A stretch of DNA of 64,000 nucleotides from Pleodorina starrii (taxonomy: Eukaryota; Chlorophyta; Chlorophyceae; Chlamydomonadales; Volvocaceae), in assembly GCA_030267565.1 (NCBI GenBank), contig BRXU01000035.1:372001-436000 (forward strand). Reading direction: 5' to 3'. The position numbers were made by a program, and so were the translations under genes. Below are positions 1-11,771 of the stretch, piece by piece. A model generated the notes under the pieces. That model ran no database searches, was not told the origin of the DNA, and saw only the letters and a list, made by a program, of their open reading frames with translations. Each line of letters begins with the position of its first letter. The stretch's first letter is position 1.

Positions 1-459
1 GGCCTGCCTACGTTTTGCGCACCTGCGAAAGATACTGCCCCCATACATCTGACGGCCACGGCCGGCACCTAATCTGCACTTGTGGCGTGTCAGCGGCTAC
101 GCGCTGTCCCACTGTACACACCTACTGCCGCACGTTGACTTCAGGCGAGCCCCATCCTGTCCTCCTGCATCGGTGGTCCGCTGGGTCCACTGCAAACCGA
201 TTCACTCATGCCCTGCGTGCGCCCCGCGCCGCCGTCCTGCAGCCAGCCAGCCAGTTCCGCCCACGCAGTGCCAGACAGCACATACGACTAGCGGCCTCAC
301 AGGTTAATGCTTGCGGCTACACATGTGCCCCCCTGGGACCCATGAAGGGCACCTGCGAAGCCAATGGTTACCAATCCCGCACGTAGCCATAAGCTATACC
401 ACGCCGGCATATCGCGAATGGTGCTATACGCGGCAAGGCAGACCTGCGACGCAGCGCCT
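1..459. other. Region downstream of the helicase gene, no gene seen
   Basis: This stretch lies 3' of the minus-strand helicase stop at 460 and would hold its 3' UTR. The short open frames here overlap on both strands and show no family similarity or splice-linked continuation. I found no TTACA (TGTAA on the minus strand), so the poly(A) site is not placed. Confidence 0.4.
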
Positions 460-3400
460 TCACCGCTTCTTGAAGTCGCGGTCGTCGTCATCCTCGTCGT
501 TGAGCAGCTCCCCCTCGCCCAATGGCTCTCGGCCCCGCTTCATGCCGGCCCCGCCCGCGCCCGCGCCCGCAGCTCCGTCCTTCGCCTGGGGCCCCGCGGC
601 CCCTCCCGCCGTCGTTCCTCCCGGAGCGAAGTAGTCGGAGATGCGCCGAGTGCCGGCGGCCGCCGCTGCGGCTTTGCCGGCCTTGCGAACTGAGCCGCCC
701 CTGATGGCGCCTCCCTGCGGCACCGCCGCCGGCAGCGGTGACCGCGCAGGCACCGCCGCCGGCAGTGGTGACCGCGCAGGCGCCCCGGCCGAGGGTCCGG
801 CGCGGTCCACGGGGGACGGGCTGGCGGCGGCCCCACCTGGCACGGCCTCTAGTGGAAGCCGCGTGAAGGCCGAACCGGCGCCCAGGCCGTGGACCTCCCG
901 GGTCGCGTCCACCTGCCACCGATCGCAGAACGGCCAATGGAAAGGTCGGGGCGAAGCAGTGGTGGGCCGGCAAGGCGCGACGGAGGCGGCCGCCATGAAT
1001 GACATAATTTCGGCACACCGAAGGTGACACCAACTCACGATGCGCTTCTCAAGGGATCTCTGCAATCGTTTCCCGCAAACGGTTACCGGCGCGGCCGGAC
1101 TCCTGCCATAAAAAGGTGTTGGGCACCTTGCAGGTGCATTCTTGAACCTCTCTCGACCCATTCCGGTGTTTCCTTGTGGCCCTTGCTGAGCAATCTCCTG
1201 CCCTGACGACCCTTTCTTCTCTGGGGCCATCTCTAAGCATCCAAAAAACAGTGATCTCAGGTATGGGACGCCCCAGCGCTGCTCACTTCGGTCCCTGACC
1301 ACCGTCCTCGCAGCACCCACCCACCCACCCACCCACCCACCCACCTTGATGAACGCCCCGCTGCCGTCCAGCACCTTTCCCACGTTGCCCAACTTGGTCT
1401 GCAGTGCGACAGGGGGCAGAATTGGAGCAGGGTCGAGCGGGACGGACATGGCAGCAACCGCTGAACGGCACATGCGAATGAGAGCGACCCACGAGGGCGC
1501 GCAATCTAGCAACATTTCCCCCGTATACGCCCCTGTCCGGGGAATCAACCAATCGGTTCGCTTTGAGGACGCCGCCTGGCAGCTCCGCCGCACCCCAGTT
1601 CGTAGGCCTTGCGCTAGTTCAGGTCGACAAGCCCAGCACACCGCGTTTTCCAGGGGCCGGCGTGGGCGGCGGGCGACTCGCGCGGCCCGACAGCTTCGCG
1701 GGTCCTGCCCCCCCCCCCCGCTCCTCCCTTCCCTTCCCTCTCACCTGCAGCGTTTCCCACATGATTTCGTCGATTGAGTTGCGCACCAGCAGGTAGTGGA
1801 TGTTGACGGAGGTGTGCTGCCCAATGCGGTGGCAGCGGTCCTCCGCCTGCTGGATGTCGCCCGGCACCCAGCTCAGCTCTGGAGGGGACGAGGGTGGAGG
1901 TGAGGCGAGGATGAGGGTGGGCAAAGGCGGTCAGGCAGGGGAATGGGACGGTGCGGCCTCCAGACGGGGCCAACCGGCGCAGCGGCGCCTTATAGGAAAG
2001 GGGGTCACGCAGGGCTGCTTCAGGCATTCGGCAATACGCCACCAGCAGGCAGCGAGGGCGCAGTGGCAGGCACAGCACGTGTTTCTCAAGCTGCTCTATG
2101 GCTGCGCGCCTCGCTTCACTCGGCAGCTCGCCTGCCCCGAGAGCGACGACACCTTCAGACGGCCTTGCACTCAAGTGAACCAAGCAAGCAGCCCATGCCC
2201 ATCGCCGGATGGGTTGTGCCACCACCCCCACCACCACCACCCACCCAAAAGGAGCACCAACCCGTCCCCACCCCCACCCCCGCCGTCCGGCCTCACCCGC
2301 AAACACCACCAGGCTCGACGCGGTCATGGTGAGGCCCACCCCCGCGGCCTGGATGCTGAGGATGGCCACCTGTGGGGGCAGCCGGGCGGGTGGTCGGGGG
2401 AGGGGGGGGGCGAGCGGCATAGGCCGGCCCGTTCCGGTTCATGTGCGACATGAGGGGAACGAGGTTGGGGTAGCCACCAACTGACCGGGCGCGGAAACCA
2501 TTCCAGAGACGGGGCTCCTTGCAGAGACCGATAGGGGCCGCGCCCTTCCGCGGGCGTGTGCTGTTGTCCCGCCATGGACCTCAAGAGACAGTCCTTGCGG
2601 TGCAAGCGCAAATCTGCACAAACCCCGTGAGCAGTTCGGCTGGGCATATCAGCTCTGTGCGGTGCGGACGGCATGTACCAGTTTAGCGCGGGGCGGGGTG
2701 TGACACGTATCGCGGGCAAAGGGTCACGATCCTACGTGGGCTGGGTGCACCTCCCCTGAGAGGTGCACTACGTTTCTGCGGGCGCGCGCGTGTGTATCAT
2801 ATGTCTGCGAGGGCGGGCTCTACCGTTTCAGTGCGCACGGCGCGTGCCAGTTGTGCGGTGCGGGCAGCGTGTGCCAATTTCCCTGCGTGTCAGCATGAGC
2901 AACGGGAGGCATTTATATGCAGGTCGGCCGACCCAGTGTGACGAGCTCAAGGCAATGCCTCAGGTGACACGGGCTCTCCCTCTGCCGTCATCTCCCACCA
3001 GACACTGCGCTCCGCCTCTCCCCACCCCCATACCCCTTCCCCCATACACTGCACGTACCTTGACGTCCGCGTCCTCCTGGAAGCGCTTGACGGACTCTGC
3101 CCGGGCGGTGGAGGGGGTGCTGCCGTCGATGCGGATGTAGCGGGCCTTGCACAACTTGACCTGGCAGACCGCCAGAGGGCCGGTGGGGAGGGATGAGGTA
3201 ATGGAGCAGCGGAGCTACGGCGGGAGGCAGGCGCTGGTGGGAGGGGTGGAAGCAGCGGGTTGGGCAACCCCTCCGCCAGGCTCCACGCTCGCAGCAAACA
3301 ACCTGGCCAGTCAACTCTAGTACCATATTCAGGGGGTGACCCGCATCTGCCTCGGCCCGGCCTGCTGTGTTGGGCGCCTGCACGGCAGACCGGCCTGCTG

Positions 3401-6400
3401 TGTTGGGCGCCTACACATTCTGTTGGGGGCATACATGGCAGACCGCGTCCAAACCGCCACCTTACAACAGCGTACTGCGGCCGTTGCCATCAACCGCAAA
3501 CAAACTTATTCCTCCTTCCCCTCGACCCCATCTCTCCCGCCTCCCCAACCCGCCCGCACCGTTCCTTCGCTGCGGTTTCGTGTACATAACCCCGCCCACA
3601 CCTCCTCCATGGTCCTTAGCTCCTTACCTTGTCCTCCACCGCGTCCAGCAGCACCTTGTGGTGTGCGAACAGCAGGAACTTGGCCCCGTCCGCCTCCAGC
3701 AGGTCGGAGCAGTACTCCGCCACCGCCTCCGCCTTGAGCCACGCAGTGTCCCGCCACAGCCGCATGACGGTCTGCTGCTGCTCACGACACACGCCTGCGG
3801 GGGGTTGAATGGATTGGGCGGGGGCCGCATGGCGATGGATGGGGACAAGCGGCGGGAGGAGGCGGTTCCGGGAGGCAGCACGGCGAGTTGGCGGACCGGT
3901 CAGGATATCGAACATGTGGGAGTTGCTCAGTCAAGGACGGCTCACACATACCGGTAGCATTGCCCAAACCTCCACAGATGGACTCCAAGACGAGCAACCA
4001 ACCACCCAACTGCCGCCCCGCGCGAGCCTGAATCCTGCCGCAGCCCAGTCCAGACGGCAAGGCCATCACCTCCCCGGCCCTATTGAAATTGGGCCCCCGA
4101 TGGAGCCAGCGAGCGGACTGTGCCCGTGCAAACTGGCATGCCCGCATGTGGCATGCTGGGCTCCCCAGCCTTCCTGCCCCAGGCTAGCTCACTAGCCCAT
4201 GCGCCCCGCAGGCTCACCCGCCAGCGCCGAGCCTCCGCCGGCCGACATCATCGAGTTCGCCACCGCCTTGATGCCCTCCAGCTCTCGGCCCATGATCCGC
4301 AGCTTGGACATGTCCTTCTCCTGCAGCCGCACAAAGATCTGCAGCGAGGCGGAGGAGGAGGGGCGGGGGGCGGGCTTAGGTGTGGCGTGTGGGCTTGGGC
4401 GCGGGAGGTGTGATTGATCAGGGTGTCGGTAAGAACCCTCTGAAGCACTCCATGTTATGGTTGTGGCACTCGCAGTGGAGGAAAGCCATTGTGCAGTGCA
4501 GCGCGATGCGCAGGTATGACAGGCAGAACCCAGCTGAACCCTGCACACCTCTTTCGCCGCCGTTGGGGCGCACACCCCCACTTTCCCGCTCCTAAGTCTC
4601 TCATTATAAGCCACTCGCACTAGACCCAACCAGTACCCGTCCCTCCTTGACGCCGATGAACTCCAAGGACAGCCCCTCCTCGCCCTACCCCGCCGGCCAT
4701 ACGGTACCTGCTGCCTGCGCTTGGGTGGCAGGTGCGTGAGCACGTCCTTCTTGAGGCGGCGAACCATGACCAGCTGCAGCAGCTTGTTCAGCTCCGGCTC
4801 GTTCCGGGAGCCAAAGTACTTGCCGGGATACCTGAACCCCCGGGACATGTGAACCCCCGGGGTGGTTCGGAGTGGGCAGACGGGGGCAGGGAGACAGGCA
4901 GGTGGGTGAGGGGTTGTCGTGGCGGACGGGGACAGAGAGGGCAGCTTGTAAGAGGTCCAAGCTGTGCAGGGGAAACGGTAAGCAGGCAGGGCAGGGCGAT
5001 GCGGAAATCGCAGGCAGCCAGCTGAGTACAGTGCAGGACTGTCCAGACCGTGTGCGAATGCGTGCGCTGTCAAGCCATGTTGGTGCCCCTTGTCACAACA
5101 TCAGACTTGCCTGGTAACCCAAGAGCTGCCACCGCATGGAAGATGGAACTTGCAACTTTATTCGAGTATCGTTCTCGCACCTCGCAGTAAGGAGGCCCCC
5201 TTCGCCCAAGGCCGACAACCCGACACGCCCCGGTTCTCACCCAGCGCCCATCCCCCGCCCCGGCAGCCGCCTATGCCGTACCTTCTGTCCGGCACGGAGT
5301 AGCGTTCGCCAAACTCCGTCGCCTTGACGCTGGCACTGGGCACGAGGGCCTGCAGCAGCGGCACCAGCTCGGCCGGCCGGGACAGCGCGGGGGTGCCTGT
5401 GAGCAGCACCGCGCGCTTGGCGTGCTGGATGAGTGGCAGCGCAGCCTTGGTGCGCTGGGCCTGCGGGCGGCGCAGGGCGGGGCGAGGTGGCAAAGGCCCA
5501 AAAAAGGGAATGAGACATCGTAAGAAGAGGTGGGCGGGTGCGGGAATACCGGCGCAAAGGGAAGACGGCTCAAAGCCACAAAACGCACCACAGCTGCGCA
5601 GAGGTTCAATCCGCCTTGATCGCACGCAAGGAATCACCAATTGTCCATCGTAGCAGCTGGCCGACTGCGCACCCAGAAAATGGAGGTGCTGACGCCCAGC
5701 GCCCCGGTCCAGCACACCCTGCCCTCAGGGCCCGGCAACTGCTACTGGCGAGTGCCCCACCTTGCCGTTCTTGATGTAGTGCGCCTGATGTGGGGTTAAG
5801 CGTCGGCGTAGACGTCCGGCAGCAGCAGGACGGGAAGCCGCGGCCCGCCCAGAGCAGTAAACATGACAGGAGTCGGCGGTGACGGCGTGGAGGGGAAAGG
5901 CAGCACGAGATTGTCACGGCGCCACGCCTGGGAGGAATGGCCTCCGGTTACGTGGGCATTATGATGCACCGCTCCAGGGCAGCGAGTGGCCAGGAACGCA
6001 ATTCCTTGCAGGTTCAACAATCCCGCATTCCTATGGCTGCTTGGCTGGCGGCGGCGGGCCAGGGACCACCGGGCGCAGTGGCGCGCACCGGGTGCTTGGG
6101 CAAGGGTACCTTGGGTTGGATGCACGCAAGCACCCTGTTCCACGCCGCCAGCGAGCCATGTGCTGAACCGCACCGCCCCTCCCTTACGCGCCCCACTCAC
6201 TTCGTCCAGCACCACCATCTTGAGCTTGAGCTCCTTCAGCGCCTCAACCGCGCGGTACATGGTGTCGTAGCTCACCACAATCACCTGCGGCCGCACAGCG
6301 GGCTGGGTGCCGCGCAGCTGCGAACGGGGAAGGCCAGATGGGAGGGGGTCGGTCCCGTGTAGGACGCCGCTATTCGTTGTGCTTCGTAATACGTGAGGTT

Positions 6401-9400
6401 GAGTCTGGCGTGCGTCATTCATCAATACGGCAGGTCCTGACCTGGGTAAAAGGGCAAAAACGCCCTGGCCATCGGGGCCGAGCGCAACTGCGGGCTACGC
6501 AAAGTGTTTTCGCCAGTCACAGCGTGGTGCTGGGCGGCCGCGCCACAACCTGGCGCCCATCCGCCCACCTTCTCCAGGTCCGCTGGGCTGTTGGCGACAA
6601 ACACGTCATTGTCCGTCAGCTTGAGCCACTAGGCGGGCGCAGGAGGTGGGTGTAGGGAGGGGAGAAATGGGGCCGCAGGACACGTGAGCGGAGCGGCGGG
6701 GACCAGAGAGGGAAGGAAAGCGCAACGGACTGCTGTGCCAGCACGACGTTGCGTGGATGGACCTGTTTTTCGAAGGGTCCTGTGCGCAACGCAGGATGAC
6801 CACCTTAGAACGCATTATGAACAGTCCGAAAGAGGCAGAAGGCAAACAGTTGCCCCGCTGCCGCGCAGGACGAGCTCGCTGGACCCGGCACTGCCGTCCC
6901 ACGAGCTAATCCGGGGACCATGCGCGCCAAGTTGGATACATGCACTTTCCGCGAAGCACCAAGATCAAGGCCCCTATTTCAGTCACCTACCGCCGCGGTT
7001 GGTCGCCGCCGTTCCCACCCCCTTTCCTGGGTCCCAACCCGCGTGGCTTCCAGGGCCCACGCCCCACCCCCCTACGGCCCCTCCTCACCACGAACAACGC
7101 GTCCGCCCAGGTCTCCCGCAGCGACTTGGGCACCACCACCAGCGCCGGCCAGTCTTCCGAGTAGCACTTCAGCAGGCAGCAGGCCTGCCGCACGCAGTGC
7201 ACCGGGAGCAAAAATACCGTCACGTGTAAAGTTGAGAGGTGCAGCTGCAACCCGTTCGATGGGTTGTGAAGGTCAGGTGCGCAGGCGCGCGCTGATCATG
7301 ACAGAACATGCCATGATATATCGGTTGGAGGTGCTGCTGCATGGCCATTGCCTTGACGGTGCGCAGCCTGTGACGCCATCCCGTCTTTGGCGGGCGTCTT
7401 GCCCCGCATACGGCATGGCGCGGCGGAGGAGGGGGCGCGCGTGCTGCTGAGTGTGTCCCTTCCTGTAAGACTGCCTGCAAACCCCCCTCAACCTCCATCT
7501 CACCTGGACCGTCTTGCCCAGCCCCATCTCGTCACCCACCAGCACCCGGCCGCCCACCTTGAGCCCGTACCTGCGACCAGCAGGGCAGACATGAGCTTGA
7601 GCGCGGGCTAAGGAAACGTTACGGCGCTGGCGGCGGCCGGACAGGAAGACGCGCAGGCAGTCCCTTATCCCGCCCTAAGCTTTGCGCGACCACGCCCGGC
7701 TATCCCACCCATGGTCGCAGCCTGACAGCACCGGGGCCCCGCACAATGCGCGACTACCGTTGCGCCCGCACCGTGGCCTGCACCGACGAGACGGCCTAGT
7801 TCCCACTTCATCGAGGGCCACGGCCGCTTCACACGCGAGCCCACCTGACCCCCTCCCGCTGGAAGGGCATCATCTTCTCGTCGAGCGACTGCTCGGCCTC
7901 ATGCGGCTTGCGTGTCAGCTTTTCGTACAGCCGCTCGTCATTTGGGCGGCTGGCGGCCGTCTGCAGCATGCGGCTCACGAACTCGGGCAGCACCTGCGGA
8001 GCAGGGGAGCGGGCGGGGGCAGGCGCTGGGGAGGGCCCCGCCATTTCAGCCAGCATCAAAGGGGCTTCAATCACGCAACCCCAGATGCCCGGGAAACATG
8101 CACGACGTGCTGCGAGGCGAGCTCAGGCCCTCGGGCTGAACCAGCTTTGAATAAGAGCGCAAAGACGATGGAACACCACACCTGTCACCGCATCCCGCTC
8201 CAGCGTCGGCAGCACGCGCCCATGGACCCTCTTAAGGTCCTGCCCTGCCAACCTCCGCAGCGGCGAGGCCGCCTCGCACCACGCCTCCCAACCTCCCCAC
8301 CTGCTGCAAAGTGACCTGCACGCCGCGCGTCCGCAGCCGCCCGTCCTTCAGCGCACCCATTACATGCTTGAACTGCGACAGCGGAAATGTCCAGCCTTTG
8401 ACGTTATTGTCGTACGCTGACGCCCCGCTGATGAGGCTGAACACTGCCTTGAGGCCCTCGTGGTAGCCGACCTGCGGGAAGTACGGCCGTACGGCAGTGC
8501 ATACGCGACTTGAGCACTACGATGAGCCCTGCCTACGGACGGCGAGGAACAGCGCATCCCTGGGGCGGAGGGCCGGGCCAGACGACCCCGTCCGCTTGGG
8601 CCACCCGCCGTTACGCATGACCGCCCAAAGCATCTGAGGCATCCGTTTTGCTTGCAAGAGTTGGTACAAGGCGTAAGACCTATCGCGCGTGTCAGGGTGC
8701 GTGTTCAAGTTGTCAGTACGCAGGGGAACCCTCAGCGGGCATCATTCACACCTTGACAGCGAACCGCTTGTCTTCCTCCAGGGACAAAGAGGCAGTGAAG
8801 GTCATCGTGCGAGGCGGCGGCCTTGCGGTGGAATTGGTGGCCGCCGCGCTGCCTTGCGCTCGGTCTTTGGCCGTATCCTGAGGTTGCTGCTTCTGCTGCT
8901 GCTGCGGAGGCTGCGTTTGCTGCTGCTGCCCCTGCGGCGGCGGCATCCCGTGCGGGCCCTGCGGCGGCGGCATCCCGTGCGGGCCCTGCGGCGGCGGCGG
9001 TTGTTGAGGTCGTTGTTGCTGTTGTTGCAGAGGATGCGGGTATTGCTGCAGCGGGTGCGGATATTGCGGTCGCTGCTGTCCCGATGGTGGTGGAAGGCCC
9101 TGGGGTTCCAAAGGCTGTTGCCGCTGCGGTTGCTGTTGCGGCAGCTGCTGTTGCTGTTGCGGGAGCGGATGTTGCTGCTGCGGCAGCGGTTGTTGTTGTT
9201 GTTGCTGCTGCGGCTGCTGCTGCTGAGGCGGCGCGTACTGCTGGGGTGGCCGGAGCTGCTGTGGTTGCTGATGTGGCCCCGGAGGTGGAGGCCCTTGCAG
9301 CTGCTGCCCCGGGGGCAGGTGTTGCGGCTCGGTCCCTCGACGGTCCTGGCGAGCAGGGAAGGCCACAACAGACGCACCGTGCGGAAGGGGCTGGTGTTGC

Positions 9401-10567
9401 CGATGCTGCTGCCACAGTTGCTGGTCATTATGGTTATGATGTGCTTCCTGCTGCTGTTGCTGCTGCTGCACCTGGTGCTGCGGTAGCGGGGGGTAAAGCG
9501 GTTGCAGTTGCGGCTGCCCCGACGGCTGGAGAGGCTGATGGCCCTGCTGCTGTTGCTGCACCTGGTGCTGCGGTAGCGGGGGGTAAAGCGGTTGTAGTTG
9601 CGGCTGCCCCGACGGCTGGAGAGGCTGATGGCCCTGCTGCTGCTGCTGCACCTGGTGCTGCGGTAGCGGGGGGTAAAGCGGTTGCAGTTGCGGCTGCCCC
9701 GACGGCTGGAGAGGCTGATGGCCCTGCAGCTGTTGCTGCACCTGGTGCTGCGGTAGCGGGGGGTAAAGCGGTTGCAGTTGCGGCTGCCCCGACGGCTGGA
9801 GAGGCTGATGGCCCTGCTGCTGTTGCTGCACCTGGTGCTGCGGTAGCGGGGGGTAAAGCGGTTGTAGTTGCGGCTGCCCCGACGGCTGGAGAGGCTGATG
9901 GCCCTGCTGCTGCTGCGGCGGCGGCGGTGCCTGCGGTGCTGAAAACTGCTGTGGTCGCTGCAGCGGGTGCTGCTGCGGATGTTGCTGGTTCGGCTGCTGC
10001 TGCTGTGGCCTCCAGGGCTGTGGACCCTGCTGCGCAGCTGCCACGGGTAGCTGCTGCGTTTGAAGCGGCGGATAGTTCTGTTGTTGTTGATGCTGGTGGC
10101 TTTGCACTCCAGCCGCCCTCTCCTTGCCGTAATGGTCCCCAGCACGGCCCTGCGGCTGCCCAGGCGCAGGTGCACCGGGTAGGCCGCCGTGTGCGGGAGC
10201 AGGCGGCTGATACCCTTGCGGCCACTGTTGCTGCACGTGGTTTGAAGGTTGCAGCGGCCGGCCGTGTGCATGGCCTCCTTGGTGAGCATTGCCATGAGCG
10301 TATTGCTGCTGCGCTGGTAGAGGGTGGGGTTGAGGCGCCGTTGCGGAAGGCCGCAACCCTGTTGCCGCCTGCACAAGGGGACGCATGGATGCATGTTGTG
10401 CCGTTGCCTCTTCCGGAGACATAGGAGGCATTGCAGCTTGCGGAGCCCGGCCATGCCATGTGCATACCGATGTGCACTGTGCTAGTTGGCACCCCATAAA
10501 CTGAGCACACCTCGACAATTTTATCGACATCAACGTTGGCCCACAACTCATCGTCGTCGTCGCTCAT
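460..10567 (-). CDS. SMARCAL1/CHR18-type annealing helicase (SNF2 family, HARP domain)
   Basis: ATP-driven DNA-annealing helicase expected at stalled nuclear replication forks. Model, 5' to 3': 10511-10567, 8752-10476, 8301-8471, 8189-8239, 7845-7993, 7504-7570, 7089-7184, 6569-6628, 6201-6284, 5761-5784, 5282-5460, 4708-4831, 4218-4338, 3628-3794, 3059-3160, 2297-2369, 1745-1878, 1345-1398, 460-912 (1297 codons, phases agree at every junction). The acidic start MSDDDDELWANVDVDKIVE is followed by a Gln-rich insert of about 570 residues, then a HARP-like segment (GWTFPLSQFKHVMGAL), Walker A DEMGLGKT, DEAH split over two exons, GTPALSRP, YIRIDGSTP, AAGVGLT and QAEDRCHRIGQ. The junction giving FAELSW matches plant CHR18 proteins. 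The C-terminal exon is low complexity with a PIP-like ISDYF and a basic end. The HARP domain and absence of an HNH nuclease favour SMARCAL1 over ZRANB3. The first intron would be only 34 nt, so the true N-terminus is uncertain. Confidence 0.9.
9471..9920 (-). repeat. 90-bp tandem repeat (5 copies) coding for a 30-residue Gln/Pro unit
   Basis: Five near-identical 90-bp units start at 9471, 9561, 9651, 9741 and 9831. Each encodes 30 residues with the core GHQPLQPSGQPQLQPL then YPPLPQHQ, inside exon 2 of the helicase. Because 90 is a multiple of 3, copy-number change keeps the frame. Differences between copies are mostly CAG/CAA-type changes. It is flanked by looser Gln and GPHGMPPPQ repeats. 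Confidence 0.9.
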
Positions 10568-11116
10568 CTTGCACTTTGAGCGAGGGCGGAAACCTCGCGC
10601 GTCCTTGCTAACACGAACAGCTTGAAATTTGATTCGGCGATAATGTTTTAGGCAACGTGACCATCCAAATCTGGCACCATTGATGCAGACTTGCTGGATT
10701 GGCACGGGCTCTGCTTGCCGCCCGGAGCGCTCAGGATGCTTCTTCGCAGTCCATTATCGCGCACCGTAAATATGCAGAAGACTGCAGCCTATTCAAGCTC
10801 AGAACCTAGTTCCTACAGACCAAACCCATCGAGCAGCGGTTTTGCGCAAAACAGCTGCGATCCAGAAGTACGGCCCACGTTTCTTCCTCCCCGTCGCAGC
10901 GCTTCTTGCCTAAGGCCATAAACTTAATTGAATCTAGCCCGTCCACACATCATATTCTGTTATCAATTTTCGCAAAGGTTATCAGATATCACCTTGAAGC
11001 CGCATTATTCCGTCAATTGTTTCCGAACTCTGCTGCAGAGCGTAAGTTCATCTTTAATCACGACTATTTACTCACAAATTATATTTGAATAGGACGGGCT
11101 CCCGAGCCGTGCGGAA
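10568..11116. promoter_or_regulatory. Divergent intergenic promoter region between helicase and LSM4
   Basis: These 549 bp separate two divergent start codons, so they should hold both promoters. From about 10740 to 11100 the base composition is clearly AT-richer than either flank. A TATA-like TTATATTT lies at about 11082, but only about 30 bp before the LSM4 ATG, so its role is doubtful. No other gene is visible. Confidence 0.5.
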
Positions 11117-11536
11117 ATGCTTCCACTCTCGCTGTTGAAGACAGCGCAGCGCCACGCCGTTCTAGTCGAGCTTAAAAACGGCGAGACTTATAACGGCTAT
11201 CTTCAGCAAATCGATACCTGGATGAATCTACACTTGTCTGAGGTGATCTGCACCTCAAAGGACGGGCAGCGCTTCTTCAAAATGCCGGAGGCTTACATCA
11301 GGGGAAACACGATTAAGTACATCAGCGTCCCAGAGGAGGTCGTTGGCAAGGTGCAGGAGGAGAATATGAAGCGCGACGAGAAGCGCCCGGCGGGCGGCGG
11401 CCGCGGCAGGGGCGGACGTGGTTGGGCCGTAGGGGGGCGGGGCGAGGGCGCGGGCGGAGGAGGCCGTGGCCGAGGCGAAGGAGGCCGTGGGCGCGGTGGG
11501 GGTCCAGGGCGCACGGGGGGGCGGGGACGGGGGTAA
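11117..11536 (+). CDS. LSM4: U6 snRNA-associated Sm-like protein LSm4
   Basis: A 139-residue subunit of the LSm rings: LSm2-8 binds the U6 snRNA 3' end in the nucleus and LSm1-7 acts in cytoplasmic mRNA decapping. The start [11 protein letters not shown] is the family hallmark. Sm1 spans roughly residues 10-45 ([21 protein letters not shown]). Sm2 contains [17 protein letters not shown] at about 60-77. After residue 90 comes an RGG/GRG-rich tail, as in plant and animal LSm4. The frame is a single uninterrupted exon ending in TAA, unusual among the intron-rich neighbours. A TGTAA follows about 230 nt after the stop. Identity is secure from the Sm motifs plus the tail. Confidence 0.96.
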   Translation: MLPLSLLKTAQRHAVLVELKNGETYNGYLQQIDTWMNLHLSEVICTSKDGQRFFKMPEAYIRGNTIKYISVPEEVVGKVQEENMKRDEKRPAGGGRGRGGRGWAVGGRGEGAGGGGRGRGEGGRGRGGGPGRTGGRGRG

Positions 11537-11766
11537 GGCGAAGGTGCTGCGGGTTTTGAGGCAATGCCGTTTCTTCTTGACCGTTTCGACCTATGCTCCC
11601 CACGGGAGTTATCCGTGCAAACCTGACTTGTGAACGGCACGTAGACCTGACTGACATGCGGACATGTGACGGGACGTTCACCCGAAGCACCAGGGACGGT
11701 GCGGACTTTGGTTAGCCATAAACATGGCCTGGTCCTATTGGGGCGCTTGAATCGAACGCTACCCGT

Positions 11767-11771
11767 TGTAA
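11767..11771 (+). terminator. Probable LSM4 poly(A) signal TGTAA
   Basis: TGTAA is the usual poly(A) signal of volvocine algae. It lies 231 nt after the LSM4 stop on the coding strand, a normal 3' UTR length for this group. Confidence 0.55.

Noticed and set aside
4610..4690. An extra helicase exon on the minus strand (SLEFIGVKEG)
   Set aside because: The flanking exons already join in phase as KRRQQ-IFVRLQEKDM, matching the family; no acceptor/donor pair fits the extra segment.
8823..10424. 533-codon Ala/Val-rich plus-strand frame opposite the helicase exon
   Set aside because: It is the complement of Gln/Pro repeats (CTG/GCC-type), with no splice or family support; the minus-strand frame continues in phase into the HARP exon.
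8746..10551. Gln-rich minus-strand frame as a separate gene
   Set aside because: It ends in RFAVK followed by a donor that joins in phase to the HARP segment, so it is an exon of the helicase.
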